Assembly: GCF_000003815.2 (NCBI RefSeq)
Contig: NC_049988.1
Span: 23,529,926 to 23,593,925, forward strand
DNA from: Branchiostoma floridae
Taxonomy: Eukaryota; Chordata; Leptocardii; Amphioxiformes; Branchiostomatidae
Reading direction: 5' to 3'
Length of the DNA stretch: 64,000 nt
Position numbers and translations under genes: made by a program. Under the pieces are notes generated by a model that was not told the origin of the DNA, did no database searches, and saw only the letters and a list, made by a program, of their open reading frames with translations. Shown in pieces: positions 45,432 to 56,093 of the stretch. Numbering within the stretch: position 1 is the first letter of the stretch; every line of letters starts with the position of its first letter.

Positions 45432-47780
45432 TTTTGTGTTGTTGATGTGACTGGTATACGTGAGTCTATCATCTAGTGTGATGCCTACTAGCTTTATTTC
45501 CGGGAGAACTTCGATTCTTTTCCCATTGACTCTGATATGGTTGACCCGTGTGTCTGCTTGGTGGTTTGCTTGGAATATGAGTGCCTTAGTCTTTGATTCT
45601 TCCACCTTCATATTCCATCTCGGGCACCACTGGCTTATGAGTTTTGCAATTTGAAGCTCCACATGTGTGATCAGATCTCTTAAGTTTGGACCTGTCTTCC
45701 AAGCTGCCCCATCGTCTGCGTATTGAAAGTTGCTGAGGTCAATGTCACTGTACGCATCAGATGTATATATGTTGCATAACGTAGTAGACAATACTGCACC
45801 TTGTGGCACTCCCACCTTGCTTAGGGTTGGTTTTGTTGTTACTGAGTTTACTCTGAAGGAGATCTCTCTGTCTCTCAGAAAGCCACTCAGATAGCATAGC
45901 ATTCTCCCCTTAATCCCATGTTTCATCAGCTTGTAGAGGAGGCCTTCTTGCCAGATTCTATCAAAGCAGCCTTCATAGTCTGCGAACACTGCAACTGTGG
46001 ATTCCCTTCTCTTCCAACCTTCGTTGATATGTTGTATCATCCTTAGCACCCCATGTGTGGCTGTTCTGTTCTTCCTATAGGCCTCTTGGTAGGGAGATAT
46101 GATGCTGTTCACTTCTGTCCACCATGTGAGACGGTTGTTTATTATTCTTTCCAGTATCTTCCCTATAACGCTTGACAGAGTGATGGGTCTGTAACTACGT
46201 ACTTGGTTGTAGTCTTCTTTCCCTGGTTTCTTTATCAGTATCTTGCAGTCCTGTTTCATTTGCTTGGGAACATGACCTGTTATCCACACTCTGTTCAACA
46301 TATGGTGTAGTGCTATCAACATCCCTTCTCCACCTTTCTTGAGCATGATTGGTAGAATTCCCTCTAGCGGACTGGGTGAAGATCGTGAGTCCATCTTATG
46401 CACCGCTGCTTCAACTTCTTGTAGTGTTATGTCCATGTTGAGGCTATCTTCATGGGAGGTTTCTTCCAGTGTGTCTGCTTCCTGGAGTCTGTGCATCTCA
46501 TGTGTTACCACTGCTTTTACTGCGTGTGTGATGCTCTGTTTCCAGTGTTCTAATTCATCTGGCATATCCACTCCTCCTGGTGCATATTCTTTGCTCACCA
46601 CCTGTGCTATTTGTTCATCTGTTGTGGCTCTCTCCCCATTCTGCTGCTTTAGAGGTTGAATCGTGGGCTTGGCATTTCGTCCTAGCTGGTTCTTAATTGC
46701 TCTCCAAAATTTCTGAGGGTTGTTTGGGTTCATAGCTTTGAGCTGTTCATTCCAATATGTGTTTCGTGCCTCTTCCTCCATTTTGTTGAGAGTTTGTTTC
46801 TCATTCAGGTACTTTCTCAGGTTGTTGAGGTCTCTCCTCCTTCTGAACTTCCTTAGTGCTCTTTTGGTGTTTTTCATCTGCTCTTCCAGGGTTTTATTCC
46901 AGTGCCCTTTACTGTGTTGTGTTACTGTCTTCTTTTGGATGAGCTCTTCGGCACATTCCATTACCCTTTCTTTAAAGGTGTCATAGATTTTTTCTGTGTT
47001 GTCGTCGTAGTTGTCACGTGAACTGTTGGTTTCTTCGGCCAACTTCTGGAAAGCTGTGTCTGTCTTTCTTTCCCATTCTTGCCTGTCCAACTTACGCAGG
47101 TTCCATCTTTGCTGCTTCTCTATCTTCTCTTTGGTTCCCACTATCATGGTGATGAGGTTATGATCTGTTTGTAGCGGCACCTCTGGCTCCACTCTCCAGT
47201 TGCTTATGTGGTTTTGTGTATCTCTGTTTACTATGGTCAAATCGATGATGCTCTCCTCTCTTGTGGGAGTGTTGTTGTTGATAATTCTAGTCCTACTTGC
47301 TTCCATCATAGTGCTTAGCATTTGGCCCAGTTTGTTATCTTTCCTATCTCCCCAGGATGTATGTCTGGCGTTCAAGTCGCCACATACCACAAGATGCTTC
47401 CTTTTTGTGCTTTGATTGTTGATTATGTTCATTACTTCCTGCATGGCTAGTTTGTCGTCTGGAGGCACGTATGCAGATATCAAGAGGAAGTTCAAGGTAT
47501 TTGTGTATATGTTGAGCGCTACAACATCTGCATGTGTAGTCTGATCTAGTGGTTCTTCCATTACTTTAATGCTTTCTCTAGTTGCTATTGCGACTCCACC
47601 TCCTCTTCTTCCAGTTCTATTTCTTTGTACCCATTTCCAGGATTTTAAGCATACTGGTTGCTCACTTTTGTTCCAAAGTTCTGATAGACAGATTGCGTCG
47701 ATGTTCTTTTGTTCGCACATTCTCTCGACCAGAGCCGACGAGGTATTGATTGATCTTATATTAATTTGTGCGATCTTCAT
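45432..47780 (-). CDS. LINE ORF2: APE endonuclease and reverse transcriptase, C-terminus in gap
   Basis: The best start is ATG 47780 (MKIAQINIRSINTSSALVER), the usual beginning of an APE-type endonuclease; the frame is open further upstream but lacks ATG. Endonuclease signatures follow: LSELWNK, RRGGGVAIATR, AYVPPDD, VVCGDLNARHTSWG and LQTDHNLI. RT motifs: YRPITLSSVIGKILERIINN, FADYEGCFDRIW (motif A), GVPQGAVLSTTLCNIYTSD (motif B) and NFQYADDGAAW (motif C, intact YADD). The frame continues into the thumb region (KLVGITLDDRLTYTSHINN) and enters the gap at 45431. The enzyme would nick a chromosomal target and reverse-transcribe the element RNA there. The catalytic Asp residues of motifs A and C are present, so it may be functional. 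Confidence 0.9.
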
Positions 47781-48069
47781 TTTCCTGGTATGTATGTTTC
47801 TTGTTGGAAGATGCTGCAATGCTTTTGTAGTCACTGCTGTAGGTCTTTTGTAGATGTTAACTATTGTATCTTCGTAGACTATTGCTTTTGCCGTTTCTCG
47901 TGTGGGTGATCTTATTTTCTTCTTATGTGAGAGTCTTATTCCTCTTTTCCGTATGTGAGTTATCAATTATGTATAGTCTCTTTGTTGTTGCAATGTGCTT
48001 TTGTTTCCTTGTTTTTATGGTCTTTGCAAATGAGTATGTCTGTTCGATATTTCTTCCCCTTTTGCAGGT

Positions 48070-49477
48070 TTAGACTCTGTTTTCAAGCTTTTGCTTCCAG
48101 GAGTGGAAAGCTTTACATCTGTTGTCGTTAGCACTGTGTTTCCCTCCACAGTTAATGCACCTTGGTTTGCAGCTTAGGGTGTGGTTTCTTGCTTCTCCAC
48201 ACCTGGCGCAGGTGGCGTCTTGCTCACACAATTTGGCGATATGTCCGAAACGATGGCAATTGAAACACCTGATCGGTGTCTGAGTCTTTGTTCTGTATGG
48301 TTCAATGTTAACCGTAGCACCGTTTATTATTACGTTCTGTGTGAAGATGCTTGACAGCTGTCCTTCTGTTGTCTCAATCAGGACAACTTTTAGCGGCTTC
48401 CCGGTATCTTGGTATCGGTATCTGTGTGCTNNNNNNNNNNNNNNNNNNNNNNNNNNNNNNNNNNNNNNNNNNNNNNNNNNNNNNNNNNNNNNNNNNNNNN
48501 NNNNNNNNNNNNNNNNNNNNNNNNNNNNNNNNNNNNNNNNNNNNNNNNNNNNNNNNNNNNNNNNNNNNNNNNNNNNNNNNNNNNNNNNNNNNNNNNNNNN
48601 NNNNNNNNNNNNNNNNNNNNNNNNNNNNNNNNNNNNNNNNNNNNNNNNNNNNNNNNNNNNNNNNNNNNNNNNNNNNNNNNNNNNNNNNNNNNNNNNNNNN
48701 NNNNNNNNNNNNNNNNNNNNNNNNNNNNNNNNNNNNNNNNNNNNNNNNNNNNNNNNNNNNNNNNNNNNNNNNNNNNNNNNNNNNNNNNNNNNNNNNNNNN
48801 NNNNNNNNNNNNNNNNNNNNNNNNNNNNNNNNNNNNNNNNNNNNNNNNNNNNNNNNNNNNNNNNNNNNNNNNNNNNNNNNNNNNNNNNNNNNNNNNNNNN
48901 NNNNNNNNNNNNNNNNNNNNNNNNNNNNNNNNNNNNNNNNATGATGCAGTATGCACATGTGTATCCTCTCGGGTTTCACAAAGAAGTCAATTGACTGTTT
49001 GGTTAACTTTGCACATGTACTGTGCCACCATGAATTGCAGATGTCACAGCAGATCCAATTCCCTCCCTCTATATGTTCATCCCCACATATGCACCGATCT
49101 TCTTCGTTACTTAGCTGAGTCTGTTGGTTGTTTCTTTCTTGGTCATGTGTGGTGATTGTTACAGATTGTGTACTCACGGTTTCTGAGCTTTCCGTACCCC
49201 TTGTATGTTGTGCTTTCCCTTTCTTTCCTTCTTCCGTTTCTGTTTGCCTGTATCCTTCCTCTTGCTTTTTTGACTGCTGCTGAGTTCGTCTTTTGGTTGT
49301 TGTTGTTTGTTTCTTGGGCCCTTGTAATCTCTTCCGCTTCTGGTTTGTGTCTTGTTCATCTGCTTCTTGTTCCGGACTTGTTTTTTCTACCTTTTTTTCC
49401 TGGTTGGTCCGCTGTCTTGACTTGTCTGGGTTCACCTCTTGTGCTTGTATTTTTGCTTGTGCTCTCGTACTAGGCAT
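48070..49477 (-). CDS. LINE ORF1: basic domain, PHD finger, three zinc knuckles (gap inside)
   Basis: The first ATG is at 49477 (MPSTRAQAKIQAQEVNPDKS). The N-terminal third is very rich in Lys, Arg, Gln and Thr. A PHD finger follows (CICGDEHIEGGNWICCDICN, then SWWHSTC and, further on, CILHH). After the 512-base gap the protein resumes with LKVVLIETTEGQLSSIFTQN and three knuckles: CFNCHRFGHIAKLC, CARCGEARNHTLSC and CINCGGKHSANDNRC. It stops at TAA 48072-48070. Such ORF1 proteins bind the LINE RNA; PHD fingers usually read histone H3 tails and may guide insertion, but that is inference. The frame across the gap is not verifiable. Confidence 0.8.
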
Positions 49478-49640
49478 CTCTCTGTGGACTGGGGGCTTTT
49501 CCCACCCCGGGAAATCTGTCAGCGATAGCTCGCCCTTTGTGTTACTTGACCGCTTTGCTCTTGTCCTCTGGGTTTTTCCCACCCTAGGAATGGTTGTTGT
49601 GATGTGGGGATTGGTCCCTCTTGACACTACTGCAGAAAAT

Positions 49641-50104
49641 CCTTCAGAAGCCCTCGCCAGGTACGATTAAAATCTTGACCCAAGTTCCGTAAATGCCGAG
49701 AGTCAGGAAATCCAAGATGGCGGCGCCCTATTCAGCACATGGCCGATAAAAAACTAATACAAATCACACTAAAAATTTGGACTTTTCAACTAAAAACTAA
49801 TAAAAAGGTTTTCCTGGTTACTTGTAAGACTCTAAAATACTAGATTGGTCAAAAATTGCTTAAAAAACGTATGAAAAAATCAGCTTAGACTAGGCTGTCG
49901 CTCAGAACAGTTCCAGGCACGTCCTTCCAGTACACACATTTTTGCGAAACTCGTAAGATCTGGTGGTGCTTTACCTCATGCTGGCTATTGCGTATTATAT
50001 CAAGACATAGATGTGACGGCGGCAGTGTCCATGGAGAGATATTTCTGCCGAAAACTAGAGATATTTTTTGTGGGAGGGGGGTTAAAAAAACAACTTGTTA
50101 AAGC
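49641..50104. other. Non-coding, nothing recognised
   Basis: The left part may be LINE 5' UTR (CCAAGATGGCGGCGCC at about 49708). No exon recognised. Confidence 0.35.
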
Positions 50105-50316
50105 TACTGTAAATGCAGAAATGTTCGCGGTGGATTAATGTTCGCGGTTTTCGCGGTGACCACTTCACCGCGAACTTAAATCCACCGCGAACATTTTTCT
50201 ATAATGGTATTAGATTGCAGTCTATGGTGTTACCGCGAACTTAAATCCACCGCGAAAAGTCCTTTTTCCTGCTACCGCGAAATTAAATCCCCGCGAACTT
50301 TAATGCATTTACAGTA
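50105..50316. mobile_element. Short TA-flanked MITE, copy 2 (TACTGTAAATGC family)
   Basis: The ends are TACTGTAAATGCAG and TGCATTTACAGTA, near-perfect inverted repeats. Inside are repeated TTCGCGGT and CACCGCGAA words facing each other, so the single strand folds into a long hairpin. It is 212 bp long, without coding capacity, and shares its structure with 44343-44558. Confidence 0.85.
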
Positions 50317-51583
50317 TGCTACGTAATATTTGGACAATACAAAAAGTAGATTTTCCTGCCATTTCTTTACATAGTAAGCTAAGTCTACCCTTTAGCATTG
50401 AATATCAAGGCTCAGTGAGAGAAGTTACAACATCAGTGCATCATAGTTTTCATACAAACATGTCTACAAACTGTGATCTTCCTACATGTACCTCNNNNNN
50501 NNNNNNNNNNNNNNNNNNNNNNNNNNNNNNNNNNNNNNNNNNNNNNNNNNNNNNNNNNNNNNNNNNNNNNNNNNNNNNNNNNNNNNNNNNNNNNNNNNNN
50601 NNNNNNNNNNNNNNNNNNNNNNNNNNNNNNNNNNNNNNNNNNNNNNNNNNNNNNNNNNNNNNNNNNNNNNNCTAAGTGCATGATTATATCCTATTCTGAA
50701 GTGAAAAAAAAATTAGTGTTTGAAAAGAAGAAGATCTTCCCCTGTAGCCAGCTGGAGTGTGATAAACTCATTAGCCCACCCCCTAGGGTGCCTACTGGAG
50801 GCCTGGAAGTTGTTACTTACAGCCAAGAGGGTCTAACTTGGGAGGACACAAAGATAATTACGTAGCATACCTTTAAGGTAGCAGAACACAGTTTTCGGCC
50901 TATGGGGATTTCTATAGTTAAGGGCCTCAAGGTGACTGGCTTCGACGCATTAAAAAATATAGTAGGGTGCACTTTGGAATACCAAAAACGGATATGTTTG
51001 AGTTGAAGGTACAAGCCACAAAATATTAATAAACAAAAAAATCCTGTTGGCGTATCGTCTTCTCACGCCCTCTTTGAAATGCCCCTCTGCGGAGGTCACG
51101 AAACTGCAGCCGGCTCACAGTAGAAAGGCAGTTGCGTAATGGGGCGCATTTAGACACGAAATAGAAAACTTTCATAATCCAAACCATAAAGTCTCAAAGT
51201 GGACACCTTCTTTGACCACGTAGCACAGGTTATATCTGGCTGCCTCTCAAATAAGGCTGTTTACCTCTCCTTCAACAGTTTTATATTTACTACTTTATCT
51301 ACCCGTGTCATAGACGGGGTTTGCGGATAAATACCATGTTCTGCTACCTTAACTGATGGTAACGCGGAAAAAAAGGACCAAGTCTCAGCGATATAGCGAC
51401 AACGGAGTATTGATAAATAGAATATTGAATTATATTAAGATTGAACGCGTAACGCTTAAAAAAGGTTAATAATCGCCTTAGTTTGGTAAGAAAAGACTGA
51501 TGCATATTTGTTGTTATTATTTTTTCTGGTGATAATCTAAACCTTCTTGTAAAATGTATATCATTCTACCCAGTTTGACACAG
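50317..51583. other. Probably intron or upstream region of NAA38
   Basis: No exon could be supported. The first exon(s) of NAA38 must lie upstream, possibly in the gap at 50495-50671. Confidence 0.35.
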
Positions 51584-52905
51584 ATACATCCACACAAGAG
51601 AGCGAGGGTCGGCAGAAGCTGCGCAGCTGGCTGAACAAGAGCCTGCGTGTGAGCATGACGGACGGGCGGACGCTCATCGGGGTGTTCCTCTGTACAGACA
51701 GGGATAAAAATGTCATTCTGGGGTCATGTCAGGAGTATATACAGGATCCAGGTAATGTTGGTTTTATAATTGGTTAACCGTTTCAAGTACATGTAGGGCA
51801 ATGACCCTAATTGACACAGCCGCAGAAGGCCTAAAACGAGTCCATACAGTATTTTAGCATATTTTCTACTTATAGTAGGAAAATGTAAGAAATATTTCAT
51901 ATTGGTGAGACAGTGTAGGGTGCAGATGTTCAGATTAGGCAAAAAAACAGGGTTTTGGTTTATTTTTTTAGCCTGTGCTGACCCCTAATTTGAAGTGGTC
52001 AGTCCCTAACTTGAGGTCATGTGATGCCAAGATGGCGGCAAACTTGAGGGCTGCGGGACCTTCTGCTTGCCGAAATTTTAAAAAATCAGACTTTGAGACA
52101 CTTGAGATAGCAGGCTGCTGTGTGGGGTGAGTTCTTATGACCTGGAATGTTCACGGATGAGATTATGGCACCCTGAACTATTTTTACATTATCGCCAATA
52201 CAGATTTCCATTGGTGTTCACTGGCCTGTATGTATGTGCAGGGACAGGTATTATGTTATAGGGTACTATGTCAAACGTGAAGGCCTCTGAGACATAAAGA
52301 AATCACATATGGACATAATACACAAATCCAAGCAATGGTAGAGACAATAACTGTTTAGTCAGGGGCCCTCACCTTTGACATATTACCTGCAAGTCTTGTT
52401 GCTAACTGCCTCGATATGATTGACTGTAAAACTTGGTAGCAATTGCAATAATCTACCGTACTTAGTTAGATGTGCCTAACTGAAGCTAGGTGCTCAAATT
52501 CAGAATGTATTTTTTATTAGATCCATCACCCAGATGGAGGCCTGGCGACCTCTGTCTTGTATCAGCCACATGGTGATCTACATCATTCACCCGGACGGGT
52601 GTGTCACCCCGTAAGGGCGGTATAACCCGTCGTTGTGTGAACATGTGCGAACATGTATATAGGGCTCCCTTGGAAATCAGTTACTACGTTAACTGAATGG
52701 ACTACCCTAAAAAAAGATCAATAAATAAATAAATAAATAAATGTCATCAACACCATCTCAAACCTGCAGCTGACTGAAAATCTTACCATTCCTTCCAGAT
52801 AACACATCAGGTGAGGACCCTCGGGTACTGGGACTAGCCATGGTTCCTGGTCACCACATCCTCAAAATAGAATATGATGACATCACGGCCAACCAGATCA
52901 TGTGA
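51584..52905 (+). CDS. NAA38: N-alpha-acetyltransferase 38, NatC auxiliary subunit (Lsm fold), last two exons
   Basis: Exon 51584-51751 (acceptor gtttgacacag, donor CCAG-GTAATG) encodes LRVSMTDGRTLIGVFLCTDR and DKNVILGSCQEYIQDP, the Sm1 motif. Exon 52799-52905 (acceptor cattccttccag) encodes NTSGEDPRVLGLAMVPGHHI and LKIEYDDITANQIM, the Sm2 strand pair, and stops at TGA 52903. Phases agree (GAT split across the intron). The phrases RMTDGRTLVG.FLCTDRD and EPRVLGLAMVPGHHI are hallmarks of NAA38/LSMD1. With NAA30 and NAA35 it forms the ribosome-bound NatC complex that acetylates N-terminal Met before hydrophobic residues. The 5' exon is missing. The 1.05-kb intron contains a dispersed repeat fragment. 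Confidence 0.92.
52578..52665 (-). repeat. Dispersed repeat fragment in the NAA38 intron
   Basis: The reverse complement contains 'acatgttcgcacatgttcac' and a stretch like 'cgggttataccgcccttacg', as inside the hAT element at about 40583-40665. A matching segment at two unrelated sites implies a mobile or amplified unit. Confidence 0.65.
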
Positions 52906-53362
52906 TCTAGCTACCCAGCATTCCATACTACTGTCCACACCACTCTGAGTATGTCCAAGAAGAGAGATTTCAGGGGATTTTTTTCTAGTTCTGTAAAAGA
53001 ACTGAAAATTGACTTAAGTGGAGGTAGCTTATGAGCTGACATTCTTCTATGAATGCTGAAAGCGCTGTGCTGCTTATCCAGAGCGTTGCAAGTCCTGTGT
53101 GTTTTGGGACAAGAAAAGGATGAAAGTGATGGTGACATCGGCTTGATTGTCCTGATCATCGTGGGAGCAAATAAGGACTGTAGAAAAGACTGATATTTAT
53201 GTATTATTTTACACCATCTGAGACCAAATAAGCACAAGATCTCCTGATGCTGAACACCAGTATTTTTACTTGTCAGAGGTGACAACAATGCATGGAACAG
53301 ATTCCAGTATGTGCTGTTAGTTTCTGACTTGGTGCGAGGTCATTGTGCCGAAGAATCATGTC

Positions 53363-53390
53363 AATAAAACATTATGTTTTATCCATGGTT
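53363..53390 (+). terminator. NAA38 polyadenylation signal
   Basis: AATAAA at 53363-53368 lies about 460 bases after the NAA38 stop and is followed by a T/GT-rich stretch ('atggtttgtcctgtttgcc'), as expected for cleavage near 53385. Confidence 0.75.
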
Positions 53391-54479
53391 TGTCCTGTTT
53401 GCCTTACTGTCTCATGCATTGCTTAAAGAATCATATATTTAGTTAATGAAAAGTACATGTATCATTTGTTGATAGATTAGTGATTATATGTGTTACTTTT
53501 TGTCACGAGGTGACAGCATGACAACACCCGTGGAGTGGGGAGTGTCATCCGGGTAATGGGGGAGCAGTATGTAGAAGGGTTGGAGAAGTGACACGTATGA
53601 GGATANNNNNNNNNNNNNNNNNNNNNNNNNNNNNNNNNNNNNNNNNNNNNNNNNNNNNNNNNNNNNNNNNNNNNNNNNNNNNNNNNNNNNNNNNNNNNNN
53701 NNNNNGTTATTTTTCACTTACTTTTTCCAGAGGTGATGTTGAAATTAGCTGTTTGTGGTGGACTACTCCTATGTCTGTACCTCCCCTTGTTGATCAATAA
53801 AACAATCAGCAAACATTAAGATTTGCAGTAAGTTACTTCTTTTATCCCTAGTTTTTTTTCCAGTAAAACGCTCTTTTTCGCTAAAATTTGCAAATCGTTA
53901 ATTAGATTTAAAGTATTTTTCAGGCAAACCTACTTTATCTACGTCACATTTTAGGAGTGGAATCCCACCTGTGTCTTTAGGTCTTCCAGGTCATCTTCTA
54001 CCTCTGTTCATTTGCATATTCGTGATTGAATAAATGCGACACTGTCAACCTACAGTGTCTACCTGCGTTCTGTACCAATGTTGAAGAAAAGCTACCCTTT
54101 CTGTTTGTATTTTGTGATCATCGTACTGTAGGGAAGGGAGAACCATATTTGGCACTATTTGTTCACAATGTAGAAAAGTTCCGGCCTCCTCCCGGCTCTC
54201 CAAAGTCCCTGCTAAGCCTTTCGAACATAATCTATTGTTTGTACCTATCTTTTAACCTGATGTCCTCATAGGCAACTGGCATATTTTCAAAACCGAGGTT
54301 AGTTGACAGATGTTGTAAACAAGTTGTAAGCGTCATATATGCTAATTACATTTTCAGCCCCCCTCCCCACAGTCGTATCAAGTTAAATACTGCTTTAGTT
54401 GATAAAATCAAACTCAAACTAAGCAAGCTCCATTCGAAGCAATGATACATATCAAGAATGGAGCAGACTATACACTTAC
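53391..54479. other. Intergenic, nothing recognised
   Basis: No exon or repeat was supported on either side of the gap at 53606-53705. Confidence 0.35.
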
Positions 54480-54606
54480 GGGGGTTCACAGTGCATGTTG
54501 AGGCCACCACCTGTGCCAAATTGTGTAGGCGCCGGTGTTGACAAATGTTGTCATTGCAAGTCGGAACCCTGCAGCCGACGAAAATCCATCCTGTTGATGA
54601 CGTCAT
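54480..54606 (-). CDS. Candidate first coding exon of an unknown gene
   Basis: From ATG 54606 a 42-codon frame (MTSSTGWIFVGCRVPTCNDN and onward) leads to a strong donor, CCCC-GTAAGTG, at 54480. It is Cys- and His-rich with no recognised domain. A perfect CRE overlaps the ATG and an E2F-type site lies just upstream, a promoter-like arrangement. No second exon was identified to the left. It may be a short-lived open frame; the donor and promoter context are the reason for listing it. Confidence 0.3.
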
Positions 54607-54622
54607 GATTTTCCCGCCAAAA
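54598..54622 (-). promoter_or_regulatory. Adjacent CRE and E2F-type sites
   Basis: TGACGTCA at 54598-54605 is a perfect CREB/ATF palindrome. TTTTCCCGCCAAAA at 54609-54622 matches the E2F consensus on both strands. They are 3 bases apart and just upstream of, or overlapping, a candidate start codon. Confidence 0.4.
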
Positions 54623-55764
54623 ACTGGCGAGTCAGGTTTTGAGGAAACCTTTTATTTCTCGCTTTCTGACCAAATTATATTCGTTTATGATAAGAATTTT
54701 TGTCAGAATATTCACAAATAACCATTATAGTGACGCTGGCAATATAATCACGTCAGATTTGATCCAAGATTGGATTAAAAACCACAATATCTGTCTTCGC
54801 CATGCCACTAAACAGTGTATGATCCTTGCATTTTGTAGATGATTCGATTATATCGAGTATTTCTCGAGTGTTTCTATGAAGTCTTGGAAATCTTACAGTG
54901 AAGTCTTATTACCTTTTAGCTGCTTGAAAGAGTATCACACACAACTGATAAGAGGTAATCGCGGTTTAGACTGTAAAAACTAAGAGGTATTTGCTCAAAA
55001 TCTGCCCGTAAAGTCTATTTTCAATCTTCTTAGTGTTATCATCTTTGTCTAATACCACAACACAGCAGATATCAAATCGGTGCACACCGTGTAATTGATA
55101 GATATTCCGGTTATTGACCTAAAGATTGTCAAAATTTTGAGATCATGACAGGATTATGGTTTTATGTAGCATACTTAAAACATTAATAGATGGGTAAGAC
55201 TGTGAGCGTCTTATGGCAAGACTAAGCTTAAGGCGCTGTCAAANNNNNNNNNNNNNNNNNNNNNNNNNNNNNNNNNNNNNNNNNNNNNNNNNNNNNNNNN
55301 NNNNNNNNNNNNNNNNNNNNNNNNNNNNNNNNNNNNNNNNNNNTTTTGCAGATGTATATATATCAAAGGTAGGTAGAGGTAGAGGTAAATAATTCTATGG
55401 CCTTCTTGAGGCCGTAGGGGTAGTCGGTTGTTGTCCGCCCATCCCTCTCTTCCCACAAATGTACATAACTAATACAAACGTTTCCTGACAACATACATTC
55501 AAAACTGCACTAAAGTTGAACTCTCACTGCACTTGGGGCACAGATGCGGCGCTGCGGGTATCGTTTACTAACGTAAAGGTGCTGTTTTGCTATTTTCGCA
55601 ATTTTTAATGATTCAGATATTGTGTAATACGTTAAAGTATGACTTAAAAGACAACAAAATACACTAAACGGAAGAAAATGTGTTCTTTATCTCTGAAATA
55701 CGATGAGTCACCTACAAACCCCACAGTGCCGCACCGGTGCCCCAAGTGCAGTGAACAACTTCAC
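54623..55764. other. Intergenic, nothing recognised
   Basis: No exon supported. The stretch from 55344 to 55450 next to the gap contains AGGTAGAGGT steps and looks repetitive. Confidence 0.35.
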
Positions 55765-56093
55765 TCCAGGTCGACCAACTCGCGTATTTTTAGAACGAGC
55801 TTCCGTAAGGCCTTCCGGTAGATCTTGTACGGAAGGTGAAGACCACTGAACTTTTATATGACCAACTTCACTCAATGACAATGTCTAGCAGTTCGCGTAT
55901 TTTCAGAACGAGCTTCCGTAAGGCCTTCCGGTAGATCTTGTACGGAAGGTGAAGACCACTTAACTTTTATATGACCAACTTCACTCAATGACAATGTCTA
56001 GCAGTTAGCGTATTTTTAGGACGAGCTTCTGTAAGGCCTTTCGGTAGATCTTGTACCGGAAGACGAAGACCACTAAACTTTTACGTAACCACG
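55765..56093 (-). repeat. Three tandem copies of the GPCR last-exon tail
   Basis: The unit (about 106-118 bp) repeats the end of the GPCR coding sequence plus its 3' flank: 'cgtaaggccttccggtagat', 'cttgtacggaaggtgaagac', 'tcactcaatgacaatgtct' and 'agttcgcgtattttcag'. Copies lie at about 55770-55860, 55876-55975 and 55995-56085; the fourth is the real exon end (56094-56190). On the gene strand each would encode something like YKIYRKALRKLVLKIRELL and, in at least the two nearest copies, end DIVIE-stop. Confidence 0.85.

Larger units (their letters stand above)
45290..49640 (-). mobile_element. Non-LTR retrotransposon with PHD-type ORF1 and long open ORF2
   Basis: On the minus strand a two-ORF LINE reads from about 49640 to 45290. 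ORF1 (PHD finger plus zinc knuckles) and ORF2 (endonuclease plus RT) are about 290 bases apart, counted from the ORF1 stop to the first ORF2 ATG. Gaps at 48429-48940 and 45332-45431 remove the middle of ORF1 and the end of ORF2. No stop or frameshift is visible in about 780 sequenced ORF2 codons, so the copy is young. The clade is uncertain: YADDGAAW and GVPQGAVLS point to the R1/I/Jockey side rather than L1. Confidence 0.85.

Noticed and set aside
48305-49155. Long frames of mostly unknown residues around the 512-base gap
   Set aside because: They are open only because N codons cannot be stops. Only the minus-strand frame with PHD and knuckles has content.
46339-49670. Plus-strand frames rich in Leu, Phe, Ser and Cys
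   Set aside because: They are the antisense of the minus-strand LINE ORFs.
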